The notes: generated by a model not told the origin, from the letters alone. A stretch of DNA of 64,000 nucleotides from Halopseudomonas bauzanensis (GCF_900114735.1 NZ_FOUA01000010.1:1-64000), one strand, 5' to 3'; positions 1 through 9,156 are shown, numbered from the stretch's first letter. A program made the numbers and translations.

Positions 1-40
1 TGAGCTAACCAGTACTAATTGCCCGTGTGGCTTGACCATA
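1..40 (+). rRNA. 23S ribosomal RNA, 3' end (partial)
   Basis: The window opens inside the last bases of a 23S rRNA. The tract ending GGCTTGACCATA is the usual Pseudomonas 23S 3' terminus and matches the E. coli tail that ends GGCTTAACCTT. The exact mature end is an estimate. It is followed after about 150 bp by 5S rRNA on the same strand, so this is the distal end of an rRNA operon. Confidence 0.85.
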
Positions 41-189
41 TAACGCCCAAACAATTTGGGCCATGGCCTGACACATTGATTGAACGACAAGCTGGAACGG
101 CACGAGATTACAGTGACCTCCTTGTTAAATGACTATCACTTTTCCCACCCTTTCGTTGTGTGGACTCAACACCCACCCGACAACCGAAT

Positions 190-309
190 TGCTTGACGAC
201 CATAGAGCATTGGAACCACCTGATCCCATTCCGAACTCAGCAGTGAAACGATGCATCGCCGATGGTAGTGTGGGGACTCCCCATGTGAGAGTAGGTCATC
301 GTCAAGCTT
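190..309 (+). rRNA. rrf: 5S ribosomal RNA
   Basis: A 120-base segment starting TGCTTGACGACCATAGAGC and ending GGTCATCGTCAAGCTT. Its two ends pair (GCTTGACGA with TCGTCAAGC) to form helix I, and the central CCGAACTCAG and GATGGTAGTGTGGGG blocks are classic 5S sequence. It is the last gene of the rRNA operon and is followed directly by an intrinsic terminator. Ends may be off by a few bases. Confidence 0.95.
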
Positions 310-316
310 CAAATAA

Positions 317-345
317 GAAACCCCGCCAGCTGGCGGGGTTTTTTT
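317..345 (+). terminator. rRNA operon intrinsic terminator
   Basis: A perfect 18-base palindrome, CCCCGCCAGCTGGCGGGG at 321-338, is followed by a run of seven T residues. It lies 11 bp after the 5S gene and should end the rRNA transcript before leuA. Confidence 0.93.
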
Positions 346-468
346 ATGCCTGAATCGCCACCTGTCTACGCACCTTGTGCCTTGTGCTACGAGTTCGCGC
401 CTGGTGATGGGAGCGGCCCTGGCCGCGATGGGCTGGCCGACACACACAAATGCCCGGCAGGCATGCGG

Positions 469-474
469 TATACT
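469..474 (+). promoter_or_regulatory. candidate -10 box upstream of leuA
   Basis: TATACT lies 38 bp before the leuA ATG, where a sigma-70 -10 element would give a short leader. No good -35 hexamer is visible 16-18 bp upstream, so the call is weak. No leader peptide or T-box-like structure was seen before leuA. Confidence 0.25.
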
Positions 475-511
475 TCTCCGTTACGGCTTGTGTTACCGAG
501 GAGATAGGCAG

Positions 512-2056
512 ATGAGTCAGGATCGCGTCATCATTTTCGACACCACCCTGCGTGACGGGGAGCAGAGTCCTGGTGCGTCCATGACCCGGGAAGAGAAACT
601 GCGTATCGCCAAGGCGCTGGAAAAGCTGCGCGTAGATGTCATCGAGGCTGGCTTTGCAATCGCCAGCCCGGGTGATTTCGAAGCGGTGAAAGGCATTGCC
701 GATACCATCCAGGACAGCACCATCTGTAGCCTGGCTCGTGCGGTAGATGCGGATATCGATCGGGCGGCCGAGGCGCTGGTCAATGCCAATTCCGGTCGCA
801 TTCACACCTTCATCGCCACCAGCCCTATCCATATGGAGCACAAGCTGCGCCTGCACCCGGATCAGGTCATCGAGCAGGCGGTGCGCGCCATCAAGCGCGC
901 GCGTAACCTCTGTGCTGATGTGGAGTTTTCCTGTGAGGATGGTGGACGCTCCGAGATCGATTTTCTCTGTCGCATCATCGAGCAGGCAATCGACGCCGGC
1001 GCGCGTACCATCAATATCCCCGACACCGTGGGTTATGCGATCCCGCATCAGTTTGCCGAGACCATCCGCCAGGTCATCGAGCGGGTACCCAATGCGGACA
1101 AGGCCATCTTCTCGGTACATTGCCACAACGACCTCGGGCTTGCGGTAGCGAATTCGCTGGCTGCGGTAACTGCCGGAGCGCGGCAGGTAGAGTGCACCAT
1201 CAACGGCCTGGGTGAGCGTGCTGGTAACGCCTCGCTGGAAGAAATCGTCATGGCGATCAAGACCCGGCAGGATGTCCTTGGCGTCCACACGGGTATCGTT
1301 ACCGAGCATATCCTCAGTACCTCGCGGCTGGTGTCCAGCATCACGGGTTTTCCGGTGCAGCCGAACAAGGCGATTGTCGGCGCGAACGCCTTTGCCCATG
1401 AGTCTGGTATCCACCAGGACGGCGTGCTCAAGCACCGCGAGACCTACGAGATCATGAGTGCTCAGTCGGTCGGCTGGCATGCCAACAAACTGTCGCTGGG
1501 CAAGCTGTCTGGCCGTAATGCGTTCCGTACCCGCCTGCAGGAGCTGGGTATCGAGCTGAGCGATCAGGATGAGCTGAACGCCGCCTTTGCGCGCTTCAAG
1601 GAACTGGCCGACAAGAAGCACGAGATATTTGACGAGGATCTGCAGGCACTGGTGTCCGATACCGTGACCGATATGGTGGAGCGGATGCGGCTGGTGTTTC
1701 TGGATGTCCGCTCGCGCACCGGTGAAACGCCTATGGCGACGCTCACGCTGGAGGTTGATGGCGTGGAGCAACAGGCGACCGCGTCTGGCTCCGGTCCGGT
1801 GGACGCTGCCTTCCGTGCGGTGGAGCAGATCGCCAACTCCGGCGCCAACTTGCAGCTCTATTCGGTCAATGCGATCACCGAGGGCACTGACTCCCAGGGA
1901 GAGGTGACTGTCCGCCTGGAAAAAGCCGGACGCATTGTCAACGGTAATGGCGCCGACACCGATATCGTCATTGCCTCGGCCAAGGCCTATATCAATGCGT
2001 TGAACCTGATGCACTCGGGAGCACTCAAGGCGCATCCACAAGTGGAAGGCATCTGA
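512..2056 (+). CDS. leuA: 2-isopropylmalate synthase LeuA
   Basis: This 514-residue enzyme condenses acetyl-CoA with 2-oxoisovalerate, the first committed step of leucine synthesis. The DRE-TIM metallolyase barrel begins at once with [16 protein letters not shown] (about residues 8-23), the metal-binding HCHNDLGLA follows near residue 205, and a C-terminal LeuA allosteric dimer domain, where leucine feedback acts, fills the last third. The ATG at 512 is chosen because GAGGAGATAGG sits just upstream and because the protein then starts like the family; the frame stays open to 377 without support. Its length matches the long gammaproteobacterial LeuA. The stop overlaps the ATG of the next gene, implying coupled translation. 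Confidence 0.96.
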   Translation: MSQDRVIIFDTTLRDGEQSPGASMTREEKLRIAKALEKLRVDVIEAGFAIASPGDFEAVKGIADTIQDSTICSLARAVDADIDRAAEALVNANSGRIHTFIATSPIHMEHKLRLHPDQVIEQAVRAIKRARNLCADVEFSCEDGGRSEIDFLCRIIEQAIDAGARTINIPDTVGYAIPHQFAETIRQVIERVPNADKAIFSVHCHNDLGLAVANSLAAVTAGARQVECTINGLGERAGNASLEEIVMAIKTRQDVLGVHTGIVTEHILSTSRLVSSITGFPVQPNKAIVGANAFAHESGIHQDGVLKHRETYEIMSAQSVGWHANKLSLGKLSGRNAFRTRLQELGIELSDQDELNAAFARFKELADKKHEIFDEDLQALVSDTVTDMVERMRLVFLDVRSRTGETPMATLTLEVDGVEQQATASGSGPVDAAFRAVEQIANSGANLQLYSVNAITEGTDSQGEVTVRLEKAGRIVNGNGADTDIVIASAKAYINALNLMHSGALKAHPQVEGI

Positions 2057-2829
2057 TGCAGGAATCGACGCGTCTTGATTATCTGGCGGCCATGGGGGTG
2101 GTCGGCTGGGTGCCTCGTCAGGCGTTACCCCATGCAGCCTTTCGTGTCCCCCCGGAGTTGCCTGAGCCGGTAGAAGACTCCCTGCCGGCAGCGGCAGTCG
2201 AGACCGCTGCTCCGGTGGTCAGTATCAGCTCATCCAGCGGGGCGGGACCGGCCCGGGCGAAGATCATTGTGCGTCCGAGTAAGCCGGACCCAGAGCCTGC
2301 TGCGTCCGTCACCCAGCCGGTTGCCGAGCCTCAGCCCCCAGCAGTTCCGCTCGCGCCGTTCTATCTGCAGCTGTGGATGGCCGGTCCCTGCGCATTGTTG
2401 ATTGAGGTCCCCGAGCCGGGACTGGAAAGCGCCTCACCAGGTTTGCGCCTGCTCCAGGATATTTTACGCGCGGTGCGCCTGCCGCAGATGCCGCACCTGT
2501 ATGCCGACTTCCACTGGCCATTGAATAGAAACCCGCAATTCGACCGCAGCGCCAAGGCCGCCAGCCTGGCGTTGCAGGCCTTTATGCAGGGGCGATTGGA
2601 AAGTGAGCCGGTGGTCTCCATTGGCTGTTTTGGTACCCATCCTCGTTTGTTGATAGGCCCGGAGCTGGATGAGGAGACCCTCCCTCATGACCGGGAGGAG
2701 GCGCTGGAGCAATTGCCTCCGGCCTGGTTCGCCCCCGACCTGGATACCCTGATGCAGGATTCCGCAAGCAAGGCGCAGCTGTGGCAACAGCTCAAGCGTG
2801 TCATGTCCCGTTGGCAGAGTGAAGAATGA
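2056..2829 (+). CDS. Probable DNA polymerase III psi subunit (HolD-like), divergent
   Basis: A 257-residue protein between leuA and rimI. Its N-terminal YLAAMGVVGWVPRQ (residues 9-22) resembles the start of E. coli HolD (QQLGITQWSLRRP), the segment that docks psi on the clamp loader. A linker rich in Pro, Ala and Glu (about residues 35-100) follows, then a compact C-terminal half of about 150 residues. In enterobacteria holD precedes rimI, and in P. aeruginosa the gene beside rimI was shown to encode psi, so position supports the call. The start overlaps the leuA stop (TGATG) and the stop overlaps the rimI start (ATGA), so the three genes are probably co-translated. Similarity is weak apart from the N-terminal motif; a generic hypothetical protein is the alternative. 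Confidence 0.62.
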   Translation: MQESTRLDYLAAMGVVGWVPRQALPHAAFRVPPELPEPVEDSLPAAAVETAAPVVSISSSSGAGPARAKIIVRPSKPDPEPAASVTQPVAEPQPPAVPLAPFYLQLWMAGPCALLIEVPEPGLESASPGLRLLQDILRAVRLPQMPHLYADFHWPLNRNPQFDRSAKAASLALQAFMQGRLESEPVVSIGCFGTHPRLLIGPELDEETLPHDREEALEQLPPAWFAPDLDTLMQDSASKAQLWQQLKRVMSRWQSEE

Positions 2830-3278
2830 TAGAACCGGTATTTCGCCCGATGACCGAGGCGGACGTAGAGGCTGTGCTCGCTATTGAGTTCGCGGCCTTC
2901 AGTCATCCCTGGACCCGAGGCATATTTCTCGATTGCGTGACTTCCGGTCACGAATGTTGGCTGATGTTTCTCGGTGACCAGCAGGTCGGTCACGGTGTGT
3001 TGTCGGCAGCAGGGGACGAATCCCACTTACTGAATCTGACGGTCAAGCCGGCAAACCAGTCCAATGGGCTAGGCGGCAAGCTGCTTGCGCATCTGATGCA
3101 AAGGGGCAAGGAGCGGGGGGCAGAAACCGCCTTTCTGGAAGTCAGAGAATCCAATCACCCGGCCATATATCTGTACGAACGCTTCGGATTTAATGAAATC
3201 GGGCGGCGCCGGGACTACTATCCTGCTGTAGGGGGGCGCGAGGATGCTCTGGTTATGGCCTATTCACTAATCGACTGA
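2826..3278 (+). CDS. rimI: Ribosomal protein S18-alanine N-acetyltransferase RimI
   Basis: A 150-residue GNAT-fold enzyme that acetylates the N-terminal alanine of ribosomal protein S18 using acetyl-CoA. The N-terminal IEFAAFSHPWTRGIF block, the acetyl-CoA loop QSNGLGGKLL (about residues 77-86), LEVRESN with the family's catalytic Glu, and AIYLYERFGF with the catalytic Tyr are all present. The first acetyl-CoA-loop residue is Gln, as in other RimI proteins, though the usual Arg-Arg after it is Ser-Asn. It starts with a four-base ATGA overlap on the preceding holD-like gene, the same pairing as E. coli holD-rimI. Confidence 0.92.
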   Translation: MIEPVFRPMTEADVEAVLAIEFAAFSHPWTRGIFLDCVTSGHECWLMFLGDQQVGHGVLSAAGDESHLLNLTVKPANQSNGLGGKLLAHLMQRGKERGAETAFLEVRESNHPAIYLYERFGFNEIGRRRDYYPAVGGREDALVMAYSLID

Positions 3279-3308
3279 GTCAGCGCTCAGCTTACATCCG
3301 AGTTGTTT

Positions 3309-4193
3309 ATGTCTGCGCGTCACTGGGCCGTCGTCGGCCTGTTGCTCACTGCCCTGGCCTGGGCTGGAAACGCTCTCATTGCCCGCGCCAGTGCGGGTAC
3401 GCTGCCACCGATAAGTCTATCGTTCTGGCGTTGGACTCTGGCCCTGCTATTGTTGCTGCCCTTCACCATCAGGGGGCTCTGGCAGTACCGTGGACTGTTG
3501 CTCGACAACGGGTTGAGGGTAGTTGTGCTGGCCGCGCTCAGTATTTCTTCCTACAACACCTTGTTGTATCAGGCGGCGCAGAGCACCAGCGCCATCAACC
3601 TCACCCTGGTAGGGACCGGATTGCCGGTGACCGCGTTCTTCTGGTCTATCGTTCTGCTGCGTCAGTGGCCGGCCCGCGCGACGATAGCGGGCGCGTCGCT
3701 CGGGCTCTGCGGGTTGCTGCTTATCCTGACGGGAGGACAGCCAACGCGGCTGCTTGGCCTGCACTTCAATGACGGTGACCTGATCATGCTGGTGGCGGTG
3801 CTGTCCTGGGGGCTGTACACGGTGCTGTTGCAGCGCTGGGTAATGCCGGTACCGGGACTGGTGCTGATGGCCGCAATGCTGCTCTGTGGCGTGCCGCTGC
3901 TCGTCCCCTTCTTCCTATGGGAGCTGATGCATCGCGGCTCGATGCCGATCACCTGGGAGGCTGCCGGTGCGGTGGGTTATACCGCGGTATTTGCTTCTCT
4001 GGTGGCTTATGTGGCCTGGAACAATGGCGTCAAGGTGCTGGGGCCGGCGACGGCCTCGCTGTTCAGCTACCTGGTTCCGGCGTTTACCGCCTTGTTGGGG
4101 ATTATGCTGCTGGGTGAGCAGTTGCACTGGTATCACTTGGCTGGCGGCGCACTGACCTTCACGGGACTGCTAGTGGCGACACGCTGGCGTTAG
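3309..4193 (+). CDS. EamA/DMT-family membrane transporter
   Basis: A 294-residue polytopic inner-membrane protein with about ten hydrophobic segments arranged as two repeated EamA units (roughly residues 5-135 and 150-290). The second repeat ends with the typical LVPAFTALLGIMLLGEQLHW block. DMT proteins export small metabolites such as amino acids or purines; the substrate cannot be read from sequence. An in-frame TTG two codons earlier (3303) is an alternative start, but the ATG at 3309 is preferred. The gene lies 30 bp after rimI and is probably the end of the leuA transcript. Next downstream is the tRNA-Met terminator, reading the other way. Confidence 0.88.
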   Translation: MSARHWAVVGLLLTALAWAGNALIARASAGTLPPISLSFWRWTLALLLLLPFTIRGLWQYRGLLLDNGLRVVVLAALSISSYNTLLYQAAQSTSAINLTLVGTGLPVTAFFWSIVLLRQWPARATIAGASLGLCGLLLILTGGQPTRLLGLHFNDGDLIMLVAVLSWGLYTVLLQRWVMPVPGLVLMAAMLLCGVPLLVPFFLWELMHRGSMPITWEAAGAVGYTAVFASLVAYVAWNNGVKVLGPATASLFSYLVPAFTALLGIMLLGEQLHWYHLAGGALTFTGLLVATRWR

Positions 4194-4245
4194 CCTGCCG
4201 CGGCGCCGGGAAAGAGGGGGCCGGTCATATTCCGAAAAGCAGAAA

Positions 4246-4276
4246 CAAAAAAAGGCCTAGCCGAAGCTAAGCCTTT
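4246..4276 (-). terminator. tRNA-Met intrinsic terminator
   Basis: On the minus strand AAAGGCTTAGC and GCTAGGCCTTT form an 11-bp stem closed by a TTCG tetraloop, followed by a T-rich tail. The one mismatch on the plus strand becomes a G-U pair in minus-strand RNA, which supports the orientation. It lies 8 bp past the tRNA 3' end. Confidence 0.88.
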
Positions 4277-4284
4277 GAAAAGGT

Positions 4285-4361
4285 TGGTGGCTACACCTGG
4301 ACTTGAACCAGGGACCCCAGCATTATGAATGCTGTGCTCTAACCAACTGAGCTATGTAGCC
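4285..4361 (-). tRNA. tRNA-Met (CAT), elongator
   Basis: The minus strand folds as a 77-base cloverleaf: acceptor GGCTACA pairing with TGTAGCC, D-arm with AGCTCAGTTGGTTAGAGC, anticodon stem CAGCA/TGCTG around TTCATAA (anticodon CAT), and T-arm CCTGGTTCAAGTCCAGG. The 3' CCA is encoded. A paired 1-72 position and the GGCTAC acceptor point to elongator methionine rather than initiator or the lysidine-modified Ile tRNA. It has its own promoter and terminator and is a single-gene unit. Confidence 0.95.
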
Positions 4362-4374
4362 ATCCGAGGCGCGC

Positions 4375-4403
4375 ATTATTCCCAGAACCCGGATTGTTGT
4401 CAA
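4375..4403 (-). promoter_or_regulatory. Sigma-70 promoter of tRNA-Met
   Basis: The minus strand carries a consensus -35 TTGACA (4398-4403), a 17-bp spacer and the -10 AATAAT (4375-4380). A GC-rich discriminator, GCGCGCC, follows directly. GC-rich discriminators are a known mark of promoters under stringent (ppGpp) control, so growth-rate control is inferred. Mature tRNA starts 13 bp past the -10 box, so the leader is only a few bases. Confidence 0.85.
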
Positions 4404-4507
4404 GGGGTGGTGCGCTTAATTGGTAAAATTTTCAACCGCTTAGCCTGGCCCTTGGCCCGCCGGCAGCTTACGGCTGCTGCCGGCTATTGGAGACGGCTGG
4501 ATGCTGC

Positions 4508-7429
4508 TCAGCGGACACCCAACTGCAGTTGGGTAGCGACCTTACCGCTACCGTCGGCTGTCCCTTCGCTGGCGTCCAGCAGGTGGATGCGCTCGGCTTC
4601 CAGGCCGCCCTGGTCCACCAACCAGTCCTTGATGGCGGAAGCGCGTTGCTGCGCCAGTCGCCGCAGTGGCAGGGAATTGTCGCTCCAGCTGTCGATCAAG
4701 GCCTGGCGCATGGCGCGGTCCCGCTCTTCCCGGGGTAGTTCCAGCACCTGCTCAGGCAGCGATAGCTGACGCTGTTCATGCAGTTTGCGGATCAGTTTGA
4801 TCTGGTCCCGGTCATCCAATTCCAGTTCTGCCGGGTTATCCGGTGGGCGACGCATCGTGCTGGCGGCCAGTAGGCGCATTTCCCGTTCCAGGCGTTGGGT
4901 TGCCAGAGGCGGACCATCTGCGCTGGTCGCGCTGATACCCTCGACCTCCAGTATCAGTTGCGGACGCTCCTGCAGGGCGCTGGACAGCGTGCCCAGAACT
5001 TTCGTGGCCTGATCGTCCAGCTCAGCACTACCGGCAGCGAAGCTCAGCTCGCTGAGATCTGCTTCGCCGGCACCGGCAAGCCCGGCGATGAATTTGAAGG
5101 GCGCCTGGGTGGCGCGCAACATCAGGTTGCGTAGCGTCTGCCAGACAATGGGCATGACGCTGAACTCGGGGTTATTCAGATCGCCGGCGACAGGCAACTC
5201 GATATCAATATTGCCCTTGGTGTCCTTCAGTAGCGCCACTGCCAGACGTATAGGCAGATCCACCGCGTCGGGACTGTCGACCCGCTCGCCCAGCTGCAGG
5301 TCTTCCAGCAACACCCGGTTGTCGGCCTTCAGCTGGCCCTCATCGATCTGGTAATGCAGGTCCAGGTTGAGCCGGCCCTTGCGGATGCGATAACCGGCGA
5401 ATTTCCCGGAATAGGGGGTGAGCGTCGTCAGCTCGACATTCTTGAAGCTGGTGGCGATATCCAGGCTGTTGAGCGGATCGAAGGGAGTCAGGCGGCCCTT
5501 GATGGTCACCGGCGCATAGCGATCCACCTTGCCGTTGAGATCGACCGCGGCGGCTTTTTTGCTCTGATTATCGAGCGTGCCAATACTGCCGTTCAGCTGT
5601 TCAATGCCGGTGGCAAAGTTGGGCGTCAGGCTGAAGTCGGCAAAGTTGGCTGAGCCGTTATTGATACTGACACCGCCGATGCGGATGCCGAAGGGGTCGC
5701 TACTGTCACTGGCGGCGCTGCCCGGGGCAGCGGGCTGCGGCACCATCAGGTCACTGAAGTTGGTGCTCATGTCCCGGTTGATGATAAAGCGCACATAGGG
5801 TTGCTGGAGGCTGACCTTGTTGATGCTCAGGCTGTTGCCAGCGTAGTTGAGGTCATCCAGTTGCAGACTCTGCCATTTCAACAGGTCACGCTTGGCTGGG
5901 CCGTCTACCACATGCAATTGCTGCACACCTGCCTGGCCGGTCACGCTCAGTTGCAGTGGCTCCAGTTGTTCAAGTTGCACCTGTACGTTGCTGTCCAGCA
6001 AGCCAGACCTGAGTTCCAGGCGCATCAGGGGCTCGATATAAGCTTGCGCCACGGTCAGGTCGATCTGCCGGGTTTCCACCTGCAGATCCGCGGTGATCGG
6101 GTTGATGCCGACTTCACCCGAGACAGCCAGCTGGCCTTCCTGGTTCAGGGCGGTATCGATGCTCAGTTTGAAGGGCGACTCGGACTGACTGTCGAACTCG
6201 CTGAGATCGAGATTCAGCGGGCCGATGTCCAGTTCGACCGGTGTGGTCGGCTGGTGATCGGTCAACTGCAACCGGTAATCGCGCAACTGCGCCTGGTTCA
6301 GCAGGATGCGCCAGGGCTGTTCAGGCTCGCTGCTGGTGTCCGTTGCTGCAACGGACGGTACATCCTCTTCTGCAGGCGCTGTTGTGGCAGGAGGCTCGAC
6401 GGATTGGTCGGTGGTTGAGCTGGTTGGCGTTAATAATGCCAGCCAGTCGATCTGGCCGTCCTTCAGGCGGGCGGCTTGGGCATTCAGTCCCTCGCTGTGG
6501 ATAGCGCCCAGGCGCACTTCACGTTTGGCCAGATCCATGGAGGCATCGCTGATCGCAAGACTGTTCAGACGCAGCAGCGGTTTGTCTTCGGCTGCCAGAT
6601 CAAGATCGCTTAATTGCAGGCGGATATCGGAAAGCTGCAGTTCGGTGCTTTCAACCAGGCTGAGCTGGTAGGTACTGGTGACGTTCAGTGATCCCTGGTT
6701 CAGTGTCAGCGGCAATTGCTCCTGGACATAGGGCCAGAAGGTGCTCAATTGCGCTTCGTTGATTGCCAGTGTTCCGCTGGAGGTCAGCGGGCTGATACTG
6801 AGCTGGCCTTCCCAGTCGATGCGGGCACCATAGGGGCCACTGGCGCTGATCTGCATCAGGGTATTGTCATCTGGCAGCGTGCTGAGATGGGTCAGTTCGA
6901 TATCCACCGCGTCGTACCCGAACTCGACTGGTTCGGCGGGGCGCAGATCCTGGAACTGCAGACTGTTGCCAATCAACGCCAGGCGGTCGATGCGTAGCGG
7001 GAAAGGACCGGAGTCATTGTCGTCAGCCGGTTCACTTGCTTCTGGCAGGATAAACAACTCAGTCAGGTTGAGCGTGCCATCTTCAGCGAACTGCACGCGG
7101 GTGCTGGCTTGCTCCAGCTCGACGTCGCGCAGGTGTACGGCCCGGGTCCACAGACTGTCTATCTGCAGGTTGGCGTACAGTCGGGCGAAGGACACCTGGG
7201 GCTGCTCGGGCTCGCCGATATGCAGGCCGGCGAGGGTCAGCTCCAGGGTAAAAGGGTTGAGCTTGATACTCTCGAGCCGGGCGGGAACCGTCGCCCGTTG
7301 CTCGAATTGCTTGTTGACCAGATGCAGGGCGACGGCCGGTATTATCAGAAAGCCCAGCAGGGCATACAAGGTGATCGCCGTGGTCAGACTGATCAACAGG
7401 GTTTTTGGTCTCATGCGCATGGTCATCAC
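4508..7429 (-). CDS. DUF748 (AsmA-like) inner-membrane protein with OmpA-like C-terminus
   Basis: A 973-residue protein with one N-terminal membrane segment (about residues 9-32) and a very long, beta-rich periplasmic body typical of DUF748, part of the AsmA-like superfamily of envelope-spanning proteins linked to lipid transport. A low-complexity Ser/Thr/Pro/Glu stretch near residues 335-370 separates two halves. The last ~170 residues contain LSFAAGSAELDDQATKVL and, much later, QRASAIKDWLVDQGG, which look like the two ends of an OmpA-like domain split by about 95 residues. Several ATGs cluster at the start (MMTMRMRP); the first is used. It follows a phospholipase D-like gene on the same strand with a 96-bp gap. 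A lipid-related envelope role is inferred. Confidence 0.85.
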   Translation of the reverse strand: MMTMRMRPKTLLISLTTAITLYALLGFLIIPAVALHLVNKQFEQRATVPARLESIKLNPFTLELTLAGLHIGEPEQPQVSFARLYANLQIDSLWTRAVHLRDVELEQASTRVQFAEDGTLNLTELFILPEASEPADDNDSGPFPLRIDRLALIGNSLQFQDLRPAEPVEFGYDAVDIELTHLSTLPDDNTLMQISASGPYGARIDWEGQLSISPLTSSGTLAINEAQLSTFWPYVQEQLPLTLNQGSLNVTSTYQLSLVESTELQLSDIRLQLSDLDLAAEDKPLLRLNSLAISDASMDLAKREVRLGAIHSEGLNAQAARLKDGQIDWLALLTPTSSTTDQSVEPPATTAPAEEDVPSVAATDTSSEPEQPWRILLNQAQLRDYRLQLTDHQPTTPVELDIGPLNLDLSEFDSQSESPFKLSIDTALNQEGQLAVSGEVGINPITADLQVETRQIDLTVAQAYIEPLMRLELRSGLLDSNVQVQLEQLEPLQLSVTGQAGVQQLHVVDGPAKRDLLKWQSLQLDDLNYAGNSLSINKVSLQQPYVRFIINRDMSTNFSDLMVPQPAAPGSAASDSSDPFGIRIGGVSINNGSANFADFSLTPNFATGIEQLNGSIGTLDNQSKKAAAVDLNGKVDRYAPVTIKGRLTPFDPLNSLDIATSFKNVELTTLTPYSGKFAGYRIRKGRLNLDLHYQIDEGQLKADNRVLLEDLQLGERVDSPDAVDLPIRLAVALLKDTKGNIDIELPVAGDLNNPEFSVMPIVWQTLRNLMLRATQAPFKFIAGLAGAGEADLSELSFAAGSAELDDQATKVLGTLSSALQERPQLILEVEGISATSADGPPLATQRLEREMRLLAASTMRRPPDNPAELELDDRDQIKLIRKLHEQRQLSLPEQVLELPREERDRAMRQALIDSWSDNSLPLRRLAQQRASAIKDWLVDQGGLEAERIHLLDASEGTADGSGKVATQLQLGVR

Positions 7430-7525
7430 CGGCTCGCTTCAAATAGTCGGAAGTATGGCATGCTCCAGGACAAAGCTGGACCACTGATGTGGTTGCGGTG
7501 TCAGGATGGGACTGCGCGGGCCGAG

Positions 7526-9097
7526 TCAGAGCAACCATTCAATCGGGAGGATCGACATCAACCATATGCCGCTGCGCTTCAGCAGTCCGGTATTGGGCTC
7601 GCGATCATGACGTACTTCACGCGTGCCGATACGCTCGATCCAGTACAGCCTATCATCGTTGTCCAGCTGTACCTCATAGGCATTGTCCGGAATAACGCTG
7701 TCGAAAGCCTGGTGAACGGCCTGGGCCAGAGCGGGGCTATCGATGACGAAGCCGAGTTCGGTATTCAGGTGCATCGACCGGGGATCGAAGTTGAACGAGC
7801 CGACGAACACCCGCTCGCCATCCACGGCAAAGGTCTTGGCATGCAGGCTGGAGCCGGAGCTGCCAAAGGGGCCGGCACTTTCGTTGCGTTCCAGGTGAGG
7901 GGAGAGGCGGCGCATTTCAAACAACTGGACGCCGCCCTTGAGCAGATCCCGGCGGCGCTTGGCGTAGCCGGCATGCACCGCAGCCACATCAGTAGCATCC
8001 AGCGAGTTGGTCAGGATGCGTACATCAATGCCTTGGTCCGTAAGATCGGTAAAGGCATCCACACCGGCGGCGGTTGGTACGAAGTAGGGCGAGACCAACG
8101 CCACCGCGCTGCGCGGCTGCTCCAGGATCTGCCCCAGCTGGTGGGTCAACAGTCCCTCTGGTTCCGCCTTGCCCAGCCCCTTGGCGGGGTCGTCGGTTAC
8201 CATGCGGGTAACCGCCCACTCCAGCGGCAGGTCGCCTGCCAGCAACCGACGGCTGAAGCCGGAGCGGGACACGGCAGCGACATACTTGGCCGCGTCGGCA
8301 CTCACTTCCACCAGGGCAGCGGCCTGACTCAGCTGGTCCAGATTCTGCGCTGACACTGCCGGCAGAACCTGCTCCACGGGGTAGACGGAGCCGCTGGACC
8401 AATAGCGGTCAAAATCCGTCGAGACCTGCCCGACGATCGGGCCGACGGAAAGCACATCCAGGTCGGCGAACAGGATACCTTCGGTGGCCCCGAAATATTC
8501 ATCGCCGATATTGCGGCCACCGATGATGGTGGCCTGGTTGTCGGCGGTGAAAGACTTGTTATGCATGCGCCGGTTGGCTCGGGAAAAGTCGGTGATATAA
8601 CCCAGCCATTTGGGCTTGCGCACGATGAACGGATTGAACAGGCGCACTTCGATCTGCGGATGCAGAGCCAGCGCTGCCAGCTCGGTATCCAACCCGGCGG
8701 TGCCATTGTCATCCAGCAGCAGCCGCACCCGCACGCCCCGGTCCGCCGCCGCGTGCAGTTCTTCCAGCAGCAGGGTGCCGGTCATGTCCCCATGCCAGAT
8801 GTAATACTGCACATCCAGGGTGCGCTCGGCAGTTCGGGCCAGTAGTACTCGTGCGGCAAAGGCAGCATGCGGATCGGATAGCGCATGGATGCCGCTCTGG
8901 CCAGGGTGCGCCGCCACATCGGCGGCAAGGGCCTGACCGAGGCGGGTGGCGCGGGCAGACTCGGGACTCAGCGCGAAGGATTCGGTCAGGTTCTGGGCCG
9001 GCAGGCTGCAGCCGGTCAGCAGGCTGGTGCAGAGCAGCAGGACGGGCAGCCAGCTGCGTGCCGGTATGGGTGAGTCGAGGTGCAGCATGGCGGTCAT
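7526..9097 (-). CDS. Phospholipase D family lipoprotein (cardiolipin synthase-like)
   Basis: A 523-residue PLD-superfamily protein. An N-terminal signal ends in the lipobox LLTGC, so it is predicted to be lipid-anchored in the envelope. Two HKD-type motifs are intact: HNKSFTADNQ followed by GGRN, and HAKTFAVDGE followed by GSFNFDPRS. PLD enzymes hydrolyse or transfer phosphatidyl groups; the two-domain layout resembles ClsC-type cardiolipin synthases, but the substrate is not proven. The ATG at 9097 is chosen because AAGGA lies five bases before it; the frame extends to 9196 with no signal sequence at that end. It probably shares a transcript with the downstream DUF748 gene. Confidence 0.85.
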   Translation of the reverse strand: MTAMLHLDSPIPARSWLPVLLLCTSLLTGCSLPAQNLTESFALSPESARATRLGQALAADVAAHPGQSGIHALSDPHAAFAARVLLARTAERTLDVQYYIWHGDMTGTLLLEELHAAADRGVRVRLLLDDNGTAGLDTELAALALHPQIEVRLFNPFIVRKPKWLGYITDFSRANRRMHNKSFTADNQATIIGGRNIGDEYFGATEGILFADLDVLSVGPIVGQVSTDFDRYWSSGSVYPVEQVLPAVSAQNLDQLSQAAALVEVSADAAKYVAAVSRSGFSRRLLAGDLPLEWAVTRMVTDDPAKGLGKAEPEGLLTHQLGQILEQPRSAVALVSPYFVPTAAGVDAFTDLTDQGIDVRILTNSLDATDVAAVHAGYAKRRRDLLKGGVQLFEMRRLSPHLERNESAGPFGSSGSSLHAKTFAVDGERVFVGSFNFDPRSMHLNTELGFVIDSPALAQAVHQAFDSVIPDNAYEVQLDNDDRLYWIERIGTREVRHDREPNTGLLKRSGIWLMSILPIEWLL

Positions 9098-9156
9098 GGT
9101 CCTTAACGTGATTGCCGGAGGGCGGCGATATATCCGGCAAGCTCCTGGGGAAAAAG

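Noticed and set aside
344-2041. A 565-codon open frame antisense to leuA
   Set aside because: It lies opposite a certain leuA gene, has no ribosome-binding site or recognisable domain, and is the usual long shadow frame of high-GC coding DNA.
7109-8353. A 414-codon frame antisense to the PLD and DUF748 genes
   Set aside because: It spans two genes and the gap between them on the other strand and shows no protein features.
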